NCBI GenBank assembly: GCA_963576565.1
Contig: OY755044.1
Span: forward strand, 54,035,783 to 54,099,782
Reading direction: 5' to 3'
Source: Aspidapion aeneum
Lineage: Eukaryota; Arthropoda; Insecta; Coleoptera; Brentidae
Length of the DNA stretch: 64,000 nt
Shown: piece by piece, positions 11,346 through 22,592 of the stretch
How positions within the stretch are numbered: the stretch's first letter is position 1
How the letters are laid out: the number at the start of each line of letters is the position of its first letter
The notes under the pieces: model-generated
The model's input: only the letters and a program-made list of their open reading frames with translations
Database searches by the model: none
Told to the model about the DNA's origin: nothing
Translations under genes and position numbers: made by a program

Positions 11346-11927
11346 AATAGATTAAATTTATTGATATTTTATTTTTAATAAAGACATCTTTGTTATGTTT
11401 GTTAACCTAATTTTATTTTGGTTTGTCTGATGAATGATTTATTTTGCTATAGTTAACATTACTAGGTCCTACCTAAAATTTTGTAAAACCAAATTCGACC
11501 TTCTGACAGACGACAGACCGGGTGTAAACGACAAACAAGGGCGCCCATAATAACGTCGAGCTGGCATTTTTATCAAGTGAGCCCGCTCCCGATCTCCTAT
11601 AAATTTGGATCTCGGTCGATTTTGATAATAATCTGATATGTTATAGGGCAGGTCAATATTAGAAAACTGTGTAAGTTTAAATTAGATTGTGGACCAGTTT
11701 CTTAGATATTTGCATGTAAAGTGGGCAAACTTTTTTCCCTCCTTTTTTTTAATATGGTCTGTGGGCAATTTTTAGGTGAGCATTCCATTAAATTCTACAA
11801 AAAAAATATTTAAACATTTTCTAAACGTCATTTTTGACAGTTTTTTAGACATTTTTAATTATAACCTGGTGGGTTTTTAAAACTCGTGGCAGTGCCGAAT
11901 TAGTCATTTAACAAATGGCACAGGGGG
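11346..11927. other. Gene-free stretch
   Basis: No gene or clear repeat. Confidence 0.4.
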
Positions 11928-12480
11928 GTAGGGGACAGACGGGCATAAACAGATATTCCTCTAAGCTTAAAGTTTAAGTAGGATTTCAATAAAAACTGAC
12001 GCCTAAAAATAAGGGCGAATATCATAACTATAATAATACTAACTAATTATTAATATAGTTTGAAGTTTAAAAAAGTAAATGTTTTTTTTTATTATACAAA
12101 AAAAAGCAAATAATGCGAATTATTAATTTACCTATCGGTCAAACGGGGTACCCCATTTTATCCTACCTTAGGTTGTGACCTATTATTACAAGTATTTATT
12201 TTTTTACACAATGACAAAAAACATTCGCTGTTTATATAAATTGATTTAATGATATTTGATACTATGCATTTATTAACGGGCCATATTAAGTATAACTTTG
12301 TTTACTAAAAACGCACATCGATGGACGAGCAACTGTTGATTTCTGCTTGACGACAGAAGCCGCATACACACGTGTATACCTAATCTAATTTTACGTATTG
12401 ATGGAGCAAATGATATTGAAAACGAACGAGGTATCCCGTTTTAAACAACTAAAAACTCTTTATGCCCGTCTGTATCCTAC
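11928..12480. mobile_element. ~550-bp inverted-repeat-bounded segment
   Basis: The left end GTAGGGGACAGACGGGCATA matches the reverse complement of the right end (GTAGGATACAGACGGGCATA), with two mismatches in 20. No coding capacity and no confident target duplication; probable MITE. Confidence 0.5.
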
Positions 12481-12822
12481 TCTTTATGTGTTTATTTACC
12501 AAAAATCTATCCCCAAACGAACTTATCACTGGTTCCATAATTTTGTAAAACTAAAATTTGATATTTAAATTATCATCATGTGGAAGACAAATTTTTTTAC
12601 TTGCCATTTTTTTTTAATATTCGTGATATATAAGCAAACGTCAATTAATAATGCATACGATGACCCAAATATCGTTTAATAACTAACACTCACACATGTG
12701 TCTATCAGCAGCGTAACTATGAGACTTGCCGCCGCGCCCGGAGCGGGTAATGGTCGTCGTCCTTATTTTTCGTTTAAATACGTTAAATTTTAGTTTATAT
12801 TCAATCAAGCAAATCATTAGAC
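12481..12822. other. Gene-free stretch
   Basis: Nothing recognised. Confidence 0.4.
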
Positions 12823-14795
12823 GGACAACAATCGGAATTAGAGTGGTATGATGTGCGAGGACTTCATGGTGTTACCTGTAAAAGCCAAAATATTATTCCC
12901 TTTACGAGAAACAGATAGAGATAATAGTATTGGAGAAAATGATAAAATTCAACTTTAGAAGTCTAGAAATCGAAAATACGCAAATATTGTATCAGAAGCG
13001 ATTAGATGAAAAATTAATATATACAAAACACTCATTTGAAGAGATATATACAAACATAGTAAAAAGCTTAAAGGAAGCAAGTAAAGAAGCTGTTGGGTAC
13101 CATGATAATAGAAATAGCAATGAGATGTGGTGGACGGAGGAAATACAGGAAATGGTCAAGGAGAAAAAACGCACATACTTAAAATGGCTCAGTACCAAAG
13201 ACCAAAGAGACCTAGAAATCTACAGGGAAAGGAGGTAGGCAAAGTTCTGAAGTATGGAAACTCATTTCTCCGCTAAAAAACCAACGCATAGAAAAAGTAA
13301 ACATTCAGATCATCAAACCAGAACAATGGACACAATACTACAACCTTTCCGAGGAGAGTCACAGAAGTCCATGGAGAGGAAATAATCATCGAAAAGGAAA
13401 TGATAAAGAATAGCATTAAAAAGCTTAAATCCGGAAAAGCTTGCAGACCTGGGGGAATATACGCTGAAATGCTGAAATATGGATTAGAGAAACTACTAGA
13501 AAATCTCACATATATTATCAATCAATGGATCGGACATAAACCTGATGAAAATTGCATTCATATCCTCATTACATAAAAAAGGAAATAAGCTGGATTGCAA
13601 CAATTACAGAAGAATTTCAGTAACCAGTCATCTAAGTAGATTGTACGGTAGGATTTTTAGACGTCTGATAGAGACTGATTTTCATGAACAAGAAGAAGAA
13701 AAGCAAAGTGTGTTTCGTGCAAGCAGATCTTGTAGTGATAATGTTTTTTGTCTAAAACAAGTAATTGAGAAAATAAGTGTTAGAAATACAGAGACTTATG
13801 TTACCTTTGTGGACCTACAAAAAGCATATGATACCGTTCCAGTCGAAAAATTATGGGCAGTGTTAAAGCAAACTAATATCAATCATACATACATAAAAAG
13901 GATAAAAGAATAATACAAAGGGTCAAAATCTAAAATTAAAATTGGAAATCGACTTTTAGAAGGATCTCTATACTTTTTTTAAAAATATATATCGCAGTAG
14001 CTCTAAAAAACTGCAAACGTAAAGCATGGGAATACAACTTAACGACCGATTTCCCATAAACACACTACAGTTTGCTGACGAGCAAGTAATATAGCTAATG
14101 ATAAAGAAAACATATGATGAGAAAGTTAACGAAAAAATACCAAAAGTGGGGGTTACCAGTGAAGGTGGACAAGACACACTACTTATGTATTGGACACGAA
14201 TCAAATGAGTTAGAACTAGACAATGGACAAACAATACCTCCATGGTAGAGGTATGTATATTTGGGTGTCACATTTGATAAGATAGGAACAGACTATACCG
14301 AACTGGAAAAAAGAATAGTAAAAGCAAAAGAGGTTATTGGATGAACAGTATTTTATGGAGCAGAGAGATAAAAAAGAATGTAAAATTTAACATAGCACGC
14401 TGTTGTAAGGAATACAGACGCGTAACAGAAAAATACAAAACAACAAAATGGAAAGTGTCAATGAGAATATCTAGAACAGATCATATAAGAAATGAGACCA
14501 TAAATGAAAGAATGGGAATCGAGGGAAGCATAACGGATGACATCACTAAAAGAAAACTGATACGGCCATGTACAACGAATGAACGACGAAAGATGACCAT
14601 AGCAGGTCCTAGAATGGCTACCAATAGGGCGCAGAAAAAGAGGGCGTCTTAAACTGGTATAGCAACATTCAATCTAAAGATCAATGAGTCAAAAAATCCC
14701 GATAGAAAATAATTGTCAGAATTGAAGGAGGTGGAGAATAGGAGTTCGACAACGAAGAAAAACGTTCTAAACCGACATAGTAGTAGTATTATTTC
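12823..14795 (+). pseudogene. Degenerate RTE-type retrotransposon, 5'-truncated copy
   Basis: Same family as the RTE element at 34850-43763. In order: the end of the endonuclease region (GQQSELEWYD with a short deletion before KAKILFPL), a linker (SLEIENTQILYQKRLDEKLI; MWWTEEIQEMVKEKKRTYLK), then reverse transcriptase (CNNYRRISVTSHLSRLYGRI; SRSCSDNVFCLKQVIEK; VDLQKAYDTVPVEKLWAVL), a decayed catalytic region, then the connection/thumb (KVDKTHYLCIGHES; NSILWSREIKKNVKFNI; SMRISRTDHIRNETINERMG). Many stops and frameshifts. It is uninterrupted at the sites where the other copy carries inserted elements (near 13757 and 14150), so it is a useful empty-site control. Confidence 0.88.
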
Positions 14796-15142
14796 TTAAA
14801 CAATTTAAAAAATGGAGTTTAAAATGCCCGGGATTTAAATTTAGATAGGTACAAATTCTGAAAAAGTGCGAATATTTGTTTCTTATTGCAACAAAATTTA
14901 ATACAAATTTGTGACGGAGTCATAGTAATGAAATCCACCTCCACCAATTATTTAATTTGTCTCTTTAAAAAAACCTTATTGTTGTGTTTTTTATTTATTT
15001 TGACAAAAAAAATAATAAGAATTAAAATTAAAGCCATCTGTGGTAAGCTTTGTTCGAGCATTCCCAATGAATAGCAAGATTTAAGCCGTTCACACTTCCC
15101 GCGAATTTAAGCTTACCGGCTCCAGTTAAAACATAGTGGAGG
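14796..15142. other. Gene-free stretch
   Basis: No supportable gene; short AT-rich frames only. Confidence 0.4.
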
Positions 15143-15293
15143 CAGTGGCGCACCCAGGAATATGTCTTGGGGTGGGGGGCCCGAAGCCTCATGATGTCGA
15201 ATTTTAAGCTATTTTTTGTGTTTTTTTTTCTGAAATATATCGAAAATATGTAAAAAAATCTAAGTCTTGAGCCCCGCCCTGGGTGCGCCCATG
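15143..15293. mobile_element. 151-bp hAT-type MITE, GC-rich ends
   Basis: Starts CAGTGGCGCACCCAGG; the right end CCTGGGTGCGCCCATG is its imperfect reverse complement. GTGGAGG flanks both sides (15136-15142 and 15294-15300), a 7-of-8 match to a hAT duplication. The same family occurs at 26397-26565. Confidence 0.75.
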
Positions 15294-15300
15294 GTGGAGG

Positions 15301-17583
15301 GCATGAACAAATTCGTTGGTTTGACAACAAATTCGTTTGGCTGTGCTTGCACTAATGAAACCGATGCATACACCTATTTTAGATTCAATACGTTTTTGTT
15401 TTTCTTTAGTGACTTTTTGTTGCAAAATTTACGTTTTTAAGTTAAGTGCAGCGAAGTATGGCATGTTATACAACTTATTGCAAAAAATGGCACACTTGCA
15501 TTACTTCCTAAATTAAATATATATTTTTTTTATTTTACTTACAGTTTTATATATATTTGTATATTATTCGTTATACAAGTTATTATTCGTTGTACAAGTT
15601 ATTTATTCCTAATTATTATGTTTTTTTTTAAATAATATATAAGCATTCCAATAAAAAGTGTGTCATACTATACCAATCTTCCCTTACAACTTTAGCGGAA
15701 GGTAGGTTGCAATTAGGGTAGGCCTACCTACCTAAATCTCACAACTTTGACAGGAATTTCATTTAATATTTCGCATTTTATTTCTGGAGATTTTGCCGTC
15801 CCACCCCACCTGCTGTTACGCCCCTGGTGTCTATCGATTTAAAGGTTAAACCAATTTATTAAACACTACAGCCAGTCATTTTTCCTGCTAAAAGCCTGAC
15901 TCTTACTCACCCCTAATGACACTCTTGCCGCCCATTCGAAAGTTTAATTTGGTTATGGAATTTGCAACCTAGCAAAATCAATTTTGTGTCCGTCGCGGTC
16001 GAATCGTAAAATAGAAAAAACAAATAGTAGTTTATATTACTAGTAGCTAAAATAGGGTTTCTTTTTACAAGCATTGTTTTAATATACGATAGCAACAAGC
16101 AACACGAATAAAAAATACACGGTTAAGACGGGAGTTTTAGACACAAGTTTTTTATCTTTATTAAAAAAGCAAAAAATCCGGAACAAAATTCATAAAATAA
16201 ATTTTATTAGATGAAGACTGTTATAGTTAGGTCAGATTGGGTTATTTTACAAAAAAGTAAACTACACGAATGCCCGTGTTGTTCTACCAACACAGGTTTC
16301 TCCAAGCCGAGCCGGTTTCCCCGCCCCCTTTGCAGCTGTGCTATTCATTTTAATTGATACACCCATCAATCTATGGGTTCCAAAGTTCGCCGTATGTTAG
16401 ATTATTTCCAGGCGCGTAGTGCTGGAGGGGGGTTTAGGGGTTAAACCCCCCCTCCCTTTAAGGCTGAGATTATAATAGCATTGTTAATAAACTTGTTCTA
16501 AAATCTTTACATACCATTTTTTATAAAATCAAACCAACCCCTGGATCGCTGGCGCTACGCTATACTGATTATTTGTATATAGTTTTTGCAAAGACACTTG
16601 AATAACTCCTAATACGGGGTTCTATCGATTGCATGAAATTTTGCTTCATTCTGCCCTTCAAAAGTTATCCAAATTCATATAAAATCTTTCTGGTATAATT
16701 TCACCCCTACCGACAGAGAAAAGGCGCGGCTCTTTGCGGTCCGAGCACAAAGTATTTGTTTTCCAACCGACCGAGCACAGGTGGATAGACGGCACCTGAT
16801 TGGCAGATTTTTTTGAGATGCGCTTTTAATTGCTTTCCGGTGTGCTTTTCGGGACCCCTTTAGTAGGCAGTATGCAGAGTTAGAAAATAAATCGGTTTCG
16901 TTTCTGTAGGTGTAGGAATAGAAAGTTTTATTATCTATTTTTATTTCTTTAGTTTACGCCATAATTAAGTGAAATAATTTTCATGAGTATATCTACCACC
17001 GCCCATGTCACTTTCTTTAAAAGATATGCCGATGGTCGGCTTTTATCTTTGTTCAACTGACTTTGCAAGAACTATACCTATACTATCTGCATTTGTAATA
17101 TTTATATTATTAGAAAATTTTTAAGCACTATTTTACAAATAATAAGAAAATATTGACCGTAGATTATTATAAATGAAAAATGCCCATATCCAAGTATGTA
17201 AGGACGCACTTCAAAAAATCATATCTTGTATAATATAAGGTCAAATGTAACGAACGAGTCAAGCATCAACTTAGATGTACTATCAGTGGACTTATGTCGA
17301 CCGTCCCACCAAATTTCATTTCTGTTCGACCTTTTGCAAATAGAACCTCATATTTTGTACCAAACGCTTGGCCTATGTCTGCAAGCATGGTGAAAAATTT
17401 TCGGTAGCGCTATTCTTGACTGTTGGTGAAATTTTCTTCTCCCTCGAATACACGCTCTGATTGGTCGACGCAGTTTACTCCTCTCCCCATTAGTACAGGC
17501 ATGATTTTCAATGAAACCTTATCTATTGGTGTTTAGTGAGAAATTTAAAATAAAAATATTTTGGTACACTTACCAAGGCCAAC
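15301..17583. other. Gene-free stretch with a C/G-rich foldback
   Basis: No gene recognised. Positions 16424-16455 form an inverted repeat (GGAGGGGGGTTTA, then TTAAACCCCCCCTCC). Confidence 0.4.
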
Positions 17584-18168
17584 AAAATACTCTGCCAATA
17601 TATGGGCCCCTAAGCTCACACGAGGTACTAGGGTTATAGTGTACGTGTGAAGTAATATAACTAAAAACTGAAATATATGTCATTCAACTCCAGACTAAAT
17701 TACCTTTTGTTTGATACCACACAAGCCATGTTTTGACTTAAACTCAAATTTTTTAAATCTACCCCCACCCTTAAAAAAAACAAAAACTATAATGTATTTT
17801 GTTAAACTACGGACTCAATTACCTTTCGTTTGATATCACACACGCCATATTTTCACTTAAACTCTAATTTTTGAAATATACCCCACCCTTTTTTTAAAAT
17901 AAATTAAAATGTATTTTGTTTAACTCCAGACTCAATTACCTTTCGTTTGATATCACACACGCCATATTTGCACATAAACTCTAATTTTTTAAATCTACCC
18001 CGACCCTTTTATTTGGTTTGTGTTCGGTGGATTTTGTTCATTTTTAAATGGGACCATCTCGACCCAAGACCCAGCCTAGGTACCAAATTTCATTAAAATC
18101 GGCCAGGCGGTTTTTGAGTTATGCGCGTTGGTCGTTACAGACAGACATACAGACACACAGACAGACAT

Positions 18169-18202
<34 letters not shown>

Positions 18203-18343
18203 GGCGCAACAAAAAAGTTTCAAAATCATCTGAAACGCAAAGATATATAAAAATTTTTGAAATCGGAGCAACTTTTTTTTTTCTCGAATAAATTAGGATC
18301 ACCATAGCTCACACTACTATAGTATAGTATATGTGTGAGCTAA
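17584..18343 (-). mobile_element. Helentron-like element (HINE), copy 2
   Basis: Reverse orientation of copy 1: starts AAAATACTCTGCC, then the GCTCACAC hairpin, three ~115-bp tandem units, the conserved block with CGCGTTGGTCGTTACAGACA, a (CAGA)n run at 18138-18202, and the outer hairpin ending GTGTGAGCTAA. It directly abuts a partial copy of the 8337-8946 hAT-like element. Confidence 0.7.
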
Positions 18344-18350
18344 AATTACA

Positions 18351-18640
18351 GGCCACGACCCTGAAAAAATCAGCTGTTGTTGAGGGGCTGAATTTTACAT
18401 TGGGTCTTATGAGCAGATAGAGGTTTATTTGTGATATTTTCAAAATAGCACGACAGATTTTTGTGAATTTTTAGTGAATTATTCCCAGACACTATACCGA
18501 TATTCCACCAAACTTTTGTAAGGATGAAAGATAGTTAAAAGGTTAAAATCTTCAAGATTTAGCAATCCATTTTTGAATTCAAATTGCCCGCCATGCACCG
18601 CATGCCCACTGTTATATTTGACATGGATATAGGCAAATAT
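18351..18640. mobile_element. Partial copy of the 8337-8946 hAT-like element
   Basis: GGCCACGACCCTGAAAAAAT through 'atttgacatg' aligns with 8365-8635 with moderate divergence, then similarity ends. The right half is missing. Confidence 0.7.
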
Positions 18641-18732
18641 TAGCGTTTAAATGTGAAACAGAGAGCGTTTAGCTAAGAAACGTCAAAATATCATCATTTC
18701 AAAGAAAGTAAAAGAATAATGTAAAATTTAGT

Positions 18733-19510
18733 ACCCTAATTAAAATTCAAACAAGTTTTCGTGGCTAATCGGGTAAAAAGAAAGGGTTTTTTGTTTCTCT
18801 AGTACTGTTAGCTCCCGCTAAATTTCGCGGTTGTTTTTAAAATTTTAAAACCACACAATTGGATGACGGACAGAGTACATTTTCCGCGCATTGGACATGC
18901 GCACCAAGAATCAGTGAGATCCTTTTCTACCGCCTCGAGAAAATGGCGTGTTAATTTCTTTCTCCAACTATTACAAATTTCTACACTTGAAAGTGCTCGA
19001 TTTTGGTGTACTGAAGCATAAAACTGGAAACTTCAGCCCTTCAGCTACGTGGTGCCATCATTAGATCAAGACAGGGGCCCCTGGAACGTGGAGAAATTGG
19101 CTGCAAACTGGTGAGTGCTTTGTTTCTGATTTCCGTTGTGTGGTACCAGCAATTAACCTATAAACCTTAATTATTTCGTGCTTTCGTATCAATATATTTA
19201 TGTTTGTTCGCGCTTCATTTAATAAAATATATACAGTCCATTGCAGTTATCGTTTTTCTAACTGCGGGCAAACAAGTACTTTTTAGTACAGTTTTACTCG
19301 CTTGCTGCTGTTTTAGTTTCTCTCGTATTTCGGTAGATGGCGCTTCTTGTTGGGTACATGACTTTGTTTTCTCACTAACAATGTAAGGTGAGAGATAAAG
19401 CCGTGTACTTAATTTATGAAGGGTGTCACATCGACCAGCAATGTTCTGAGGAGTCCCATAAGGACGAAACAGTTAACTGTTAACACTTATTGGGTGTCCA
19501 TTAGATCTTG
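18733..19510. repeat. Dispersed-repeat region with one exon-like stretch
   Basis: The block 18733-18795 recurs in reverse complement at about 29445-29515, and 19425-19510 recurs directly at 29311-29390 (shared text includes GTCCCATAAGGACGAAACAG), so a repeat family spans here. Between them, GC-richer sequence ends in a strong donor-like CTG|GTGAGT at 19091-19096. Two frames are open across its last ~90 bases. It could be a noncoding 5' exon or repeat-derived; no partner exon was found. Confidence 0.4.
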
Positions 19511-20270
19511 TTCCACTATTTTACACAAGGCGTGCAAAAATATTTTTTTTATGAAACTTCTAAAGTTTGTCTGTACTGGCTTGTTGCTTTGCAGCAGTTT
19601 GCACGTGTTTGTTTTATTTAAGATCATTTCGTAAAGTTTGCTTTTGTATAGTTTTGAAAAGAGGTTTATCTTGATATCAAAGTTTAGCTGTTAGCACCTT
19701 TGCAGTCTGTGCCTTATAAGGAACACCTACAATGTTTAGGAAAATAAATTTTCGTGTTGTTTTTATTGCTAAAAGTTAAAGGCTGTTTATGATGAATGTG
19801 CCTTTAGCAGCGAGTAAATAAAACAGACTCAATGTTTGCACAAAGTTTTATGAAATTTTCGGTTTTTATAAATTGCCTCTAGTTATTTGAAAAAAAGGAT
19901 AAATTAAACATAGCATACGCCGCCGTCGTGCGATAGTGTATCACTTTATGCAATTGTTAGGTAAAGATCTACAGGGTTCGTCAACGATCGTTTGGCCATT
20001 GAAAATATGTGAATTGAAGTAAGATCGCTATTTAAATAAATGGCACTAAGAGAGATAAGTAGTTTAGCGCTGTTGTCAAGTTAGCAATTCAAGAAAATGG
20101 TTTTCTTTTCGCGATCTAATGACGTTACTCTTACCGGCTGAGTAGGCCAAAGTCGGCCTTTAATAAAATCCAAAAAACACCTTGATTTTAATTGCTGTTG
20201 CGCCATCTCGTAGATATCATTTGATCTGTATGACTAATAATCAATACTGCGGATCCGTAATTCTGCTTTT
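19511..20270. other. Gene-free stretch
   Basis: No gene or repeat recognised. Confidence 0.4.
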
Positions 20271-20550
20271 AGTTCAGGCCCTACATCCGAGATTACAGCC
20301 ATGTGCTGCGTTATTGAACACACTTGGCATGGATAGATATAAGACTCGCCCGAACATTTTACGAATGGAAACCAGCCCCTCCCTGGCAGGGGGTGCTCCC
20401 CCCCTTAAACGTGCTGTTTGATAGTTTTTTGATAACTTTTTTAAAAATATTCTAGAATTCATTTTTCAAGCAAATACAATTTCCTTTTCAACGATGTACC
20501 TTAGTACCCTTTAACGACAGTGGTGTATATTCCATTAGCGTACGAAAAAA
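20271..20550 (+). repeat. Dispersed repeat, also present inverted at 30951-31135
   Basis: AGTTCAGGCCCTACATCCGA, then GTGCTGCGTT, GAACATTTTACGAA, CCCTCCCTGGCAGGGGG and CGACAGTGGTG occur in the same order as on the opposite strand at 30951-31135, with moderate divergence. No coding capacity. Confidence 0.7.
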
Positions 20551-20900
20551 GGGGAAAATTTTTATTTTTTATCTATTTTTTGTGGTATTATTATTATTAT
20601 TATTATTATTATGTAGTATTATTTGCAAACTTTTAACTTGGAAAAAATAACTAAGTAACAATTATTGAGGCAGATGAAAAGTCCTCTCTAACGATGTATT
20701 ATACGCGCCCCTTACATTAGTGGCGCACCTTTTATAGGCATTTAAATAAATGAGAGGTGTGGAAAAAACTTTTTTTAATTTTCTTAAATTTTACTGTCCC
20801 ACATGTCTGGTTTTAAAACTTATTTTTAAAGCTAAAGAAATTTCCTTTCCAACGATTTATATCCTCTCTCCTCTCTATACCTCTCAAGGCAGCGGTAGAT
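20467..20900 (+). repeat. Three diverged ~180-200-bp tandem units with an (ATT)n run
   Basis: The phrase 'tttcctttycaacgatgta' recurs in altered form at about 20477, 20675 and 20836, each followed by a CAGTGG/TAGTGG/CAGCGG motif ~45 bp on. An (ATT)n run lies at 20586-20612. Divergence is high, so this is old. Confidence 0.45.
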
Positions 20901-20939
20901 CCGGCATAGACGCACCAAAAATGGTCAAATTTGGTATAC

Positions 20940-21326
20940 ACTTGAATCTTCATTTAAGACAACCATGTTAGAACAGTTTTAATACAGACACTGCGTTGAA
21001 TGAGAGAAGTAACACACTTGGTATGAATATACAGTATACTTCCTCGATAATATAATGACGGGGAACCATCCGCCCACCCTTGGTGGGGGAGGGGCTATCC
21101 CTACCGTTAATATTTTTTTGACAATTTTCGGTTTATTAGAAAAAATTTGAAAAAAATATTTAAAGGGGGGACCATCCCCCCGCCAAGAGTAAGCGGGTGG
21201 ATCCCCTTCGTTATATTATTGGGGAAGTATACTGTATATCCATACCAATGTTGTTGCTCCTCTCATTGAACGTAGTGTGTGTATTAATCCTGTTCCAAAA
21301 AGATTGTCTTAAAAGAAGATTCAAGT
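20940..21326. repeat. Long inverted repeat, ~190-bp arms
   Basis: ACTTGAATCTTCATTTAAGA on the left pairs with the reverse complement of TCTTAAAAGAAGATTCAAGT on the right. Pairing continues inward through GAATGAGAGAAGTAACA / TGTTGCTCCTCTCATT, ACAGTATACTTCC / GGAAGTATACTGT and the CCATCC-rich inner parts. The inner 21031-21240 segment with its ACAGTATACTTCC ends may be a separate MITE whose insertion site is itself palindromic. The interior shares G-rich motifs with the 20271 and 30951 repeats. Confidence 0.75.
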
Positions 21327-22052
21327 ATCATTTGAATTTTCAGCACTAAACTAAAAAATTACGAAAAACTTTATTGTCTAGTTACTTTTTAACACTCTGT
21401 ATAAAAATTTTGATTTAAGAAAATAAAAGCTGTACTAGTATTGTTGTAAAGTGCTGACTTTGAGTTCTTTACAGTGATTTGTAAAGACGTCATAAAAAAA
21501 ACTACTTAAAATGATCAAAAAACTTTACTTATTTTTAAAAACAGCCTGTATTTTTAACAGTTCAAACTAATTTTTATTTTCTTGTCATAAAATATAAATA
21601 GAATCTAAGTATCTTTTAATTGGTATATATTTTTTGAAAATATCCTTACTTCTAAAAAATCCACATACTTTTCTATCTTTTTAGACTTTTTTAATTTAGA
21701 ATTATTAAATAAAACCACACTGTACTCCGACCCTATATAGGTCACACCCGTCCAGCAATCTTTATTTTAAAGAGAAATAATTTGTTTATGCCCACATTAA
21801 ATTTAAACACTTTATCTTGGATAACTAAGCTCCTGGATTTTTTTTTCTACTCAACACCATAAATTTCTCGAAAAAAAAATTAATTATTTATTTCTTGGAA
21901 GAAAATAAGCAATATAATTTTTTATCACTTAAAATAAAAGTGTATATGTCCTTATAATCAGTGCCAAGTTTCATTGCTCTAGCTTTACATTTAAATTTTA
22001 TACAGAATTTTAATGAGATAGATGCAATAAAAATAAAACACCCAGTATCTTT
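21327..22052. other. Gene-free stretch
   Basis: AT-rich, nothing recognised. Confidence 0.4.
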
Positions 22053-22196
22053 AAACAACAAGTGAAATTAAAGAAAGAAAAATAAGAAAAAGTTTTCTGC
22101 TTCGATCGGGACTCGAACCCGGGATCTCTTGCTCTCTAGGCAAACATTCTCAGCATTGAACTACCGAAGCCATACATAAATTTTCGGAAAACTTCC
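22053..22196. repeat. Duplicated ~140-bp unit carrying a tRNA-like gene, first copy
   Basis: The text from AAACAACAAGTGAAATTAAA through the tRNA-like gene to CATACATAAATTTTCGG is repeated at 22450-22592 with few changes, about 396 bp downstream. The identity extends some 45 bp beyond the tRNA 3' end and ~20 bp beyond its 5' end, so a segment rather than only a tRNA was duplicated. Confidence 0.85.
22098..22170 (-). tRNA. tRNA-like gene, 73 nt, apparent anticodon AGA on a Gly-like scaffold
   Basis: Reading the minus strand: acceptor GCTTCGG pairs with TCGAAGC (one G-T pair), D arm GTTC/GAAT, anticodon arm TTTGC-CTAGAGA-GCAAG, 5-nt variable region, T arm CCGGG-TTCGAGT-CCCGA with its outer pair C-A mismatched, discriminator A. 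A T5 run lies 7 nt past the 3' end, as expected for a Pol III terminator. B-box-like GGTTCGAGTCC is intact. The loop gives anticodon AGA (Ser), but tRNA-Ser should have a long variable arm and this has none; overall it resembles tRNA-Gly. It may be a pseudo-tRNA or tRNA-derived repeat. Confidence 0.65.
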
Positions 22197-22449
22197 ATCT
22201 ATACAGGCTGCGATGTCTCAATACAAGAACGAGAAACTCTCAGGGTATTAACTCGACCAAGTCGTCCAACTGGTCTCTTTAATTCTTCTTTCCCACTGTC
22301 AAAGGTATGATAACTCAAATTAGATGTAAAGAATCAACGTCTGAAAGCATGAGATCACCTTTTCGTGTGTTAAAATTTTTGATCGCAAATGGGCGATTGT
22401 CAATATAATTATCAAATACTAAATTGCAAAATAATGCAAGGACCTAAAA

Positions 22450-22592
22450 CCATAAACAACAAGTGAAATTAAAGAAAGAAAAATAGGCAAAAAGTTTTCT
22501 GCTTCGGCCGGGACTCGAACCCGGGATCTCTTGCTCTCTAGGCAAACATTCTCAGCATTGAACTATCGAAGCCATACATAAATTTTCGGAAA
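22450..22592. repeat. Duplicated ~140-bp unit carrying a tRNA-like gene, second copy
   Basis: Direct repeat of 22053-22196. Confidence 0.85.
22500..22572 (-). tRNA. tRNA-like gene, 73 nt, second copy, apparent anticodon AGA
   Basis: Same fold as 22098-22170. Here the T stem is fully paired (CCGGG/CCCGG) while the acceptor GCTTCGA against CCGAAGC has one A-C mismatch at its inner end. The anticodon loop CTAGAGA is identical. TTTTT follows the 3' end. The two copies have lost different single stem pairs, so neither is a perfect tRNA. Confidence 0.65.

Noticed and set aside
15028..15425. Two overlapping minus-strand frames of 100 and 73 codons
   Set aside because: They cross the hAT MITE at 15143-15293 and have no recognisable domain.
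21031..21240. Bacterial-style terminator hairpin
   Set aside because: The long arms and eukaryotic repeat context fit a MITE or foldback instead.
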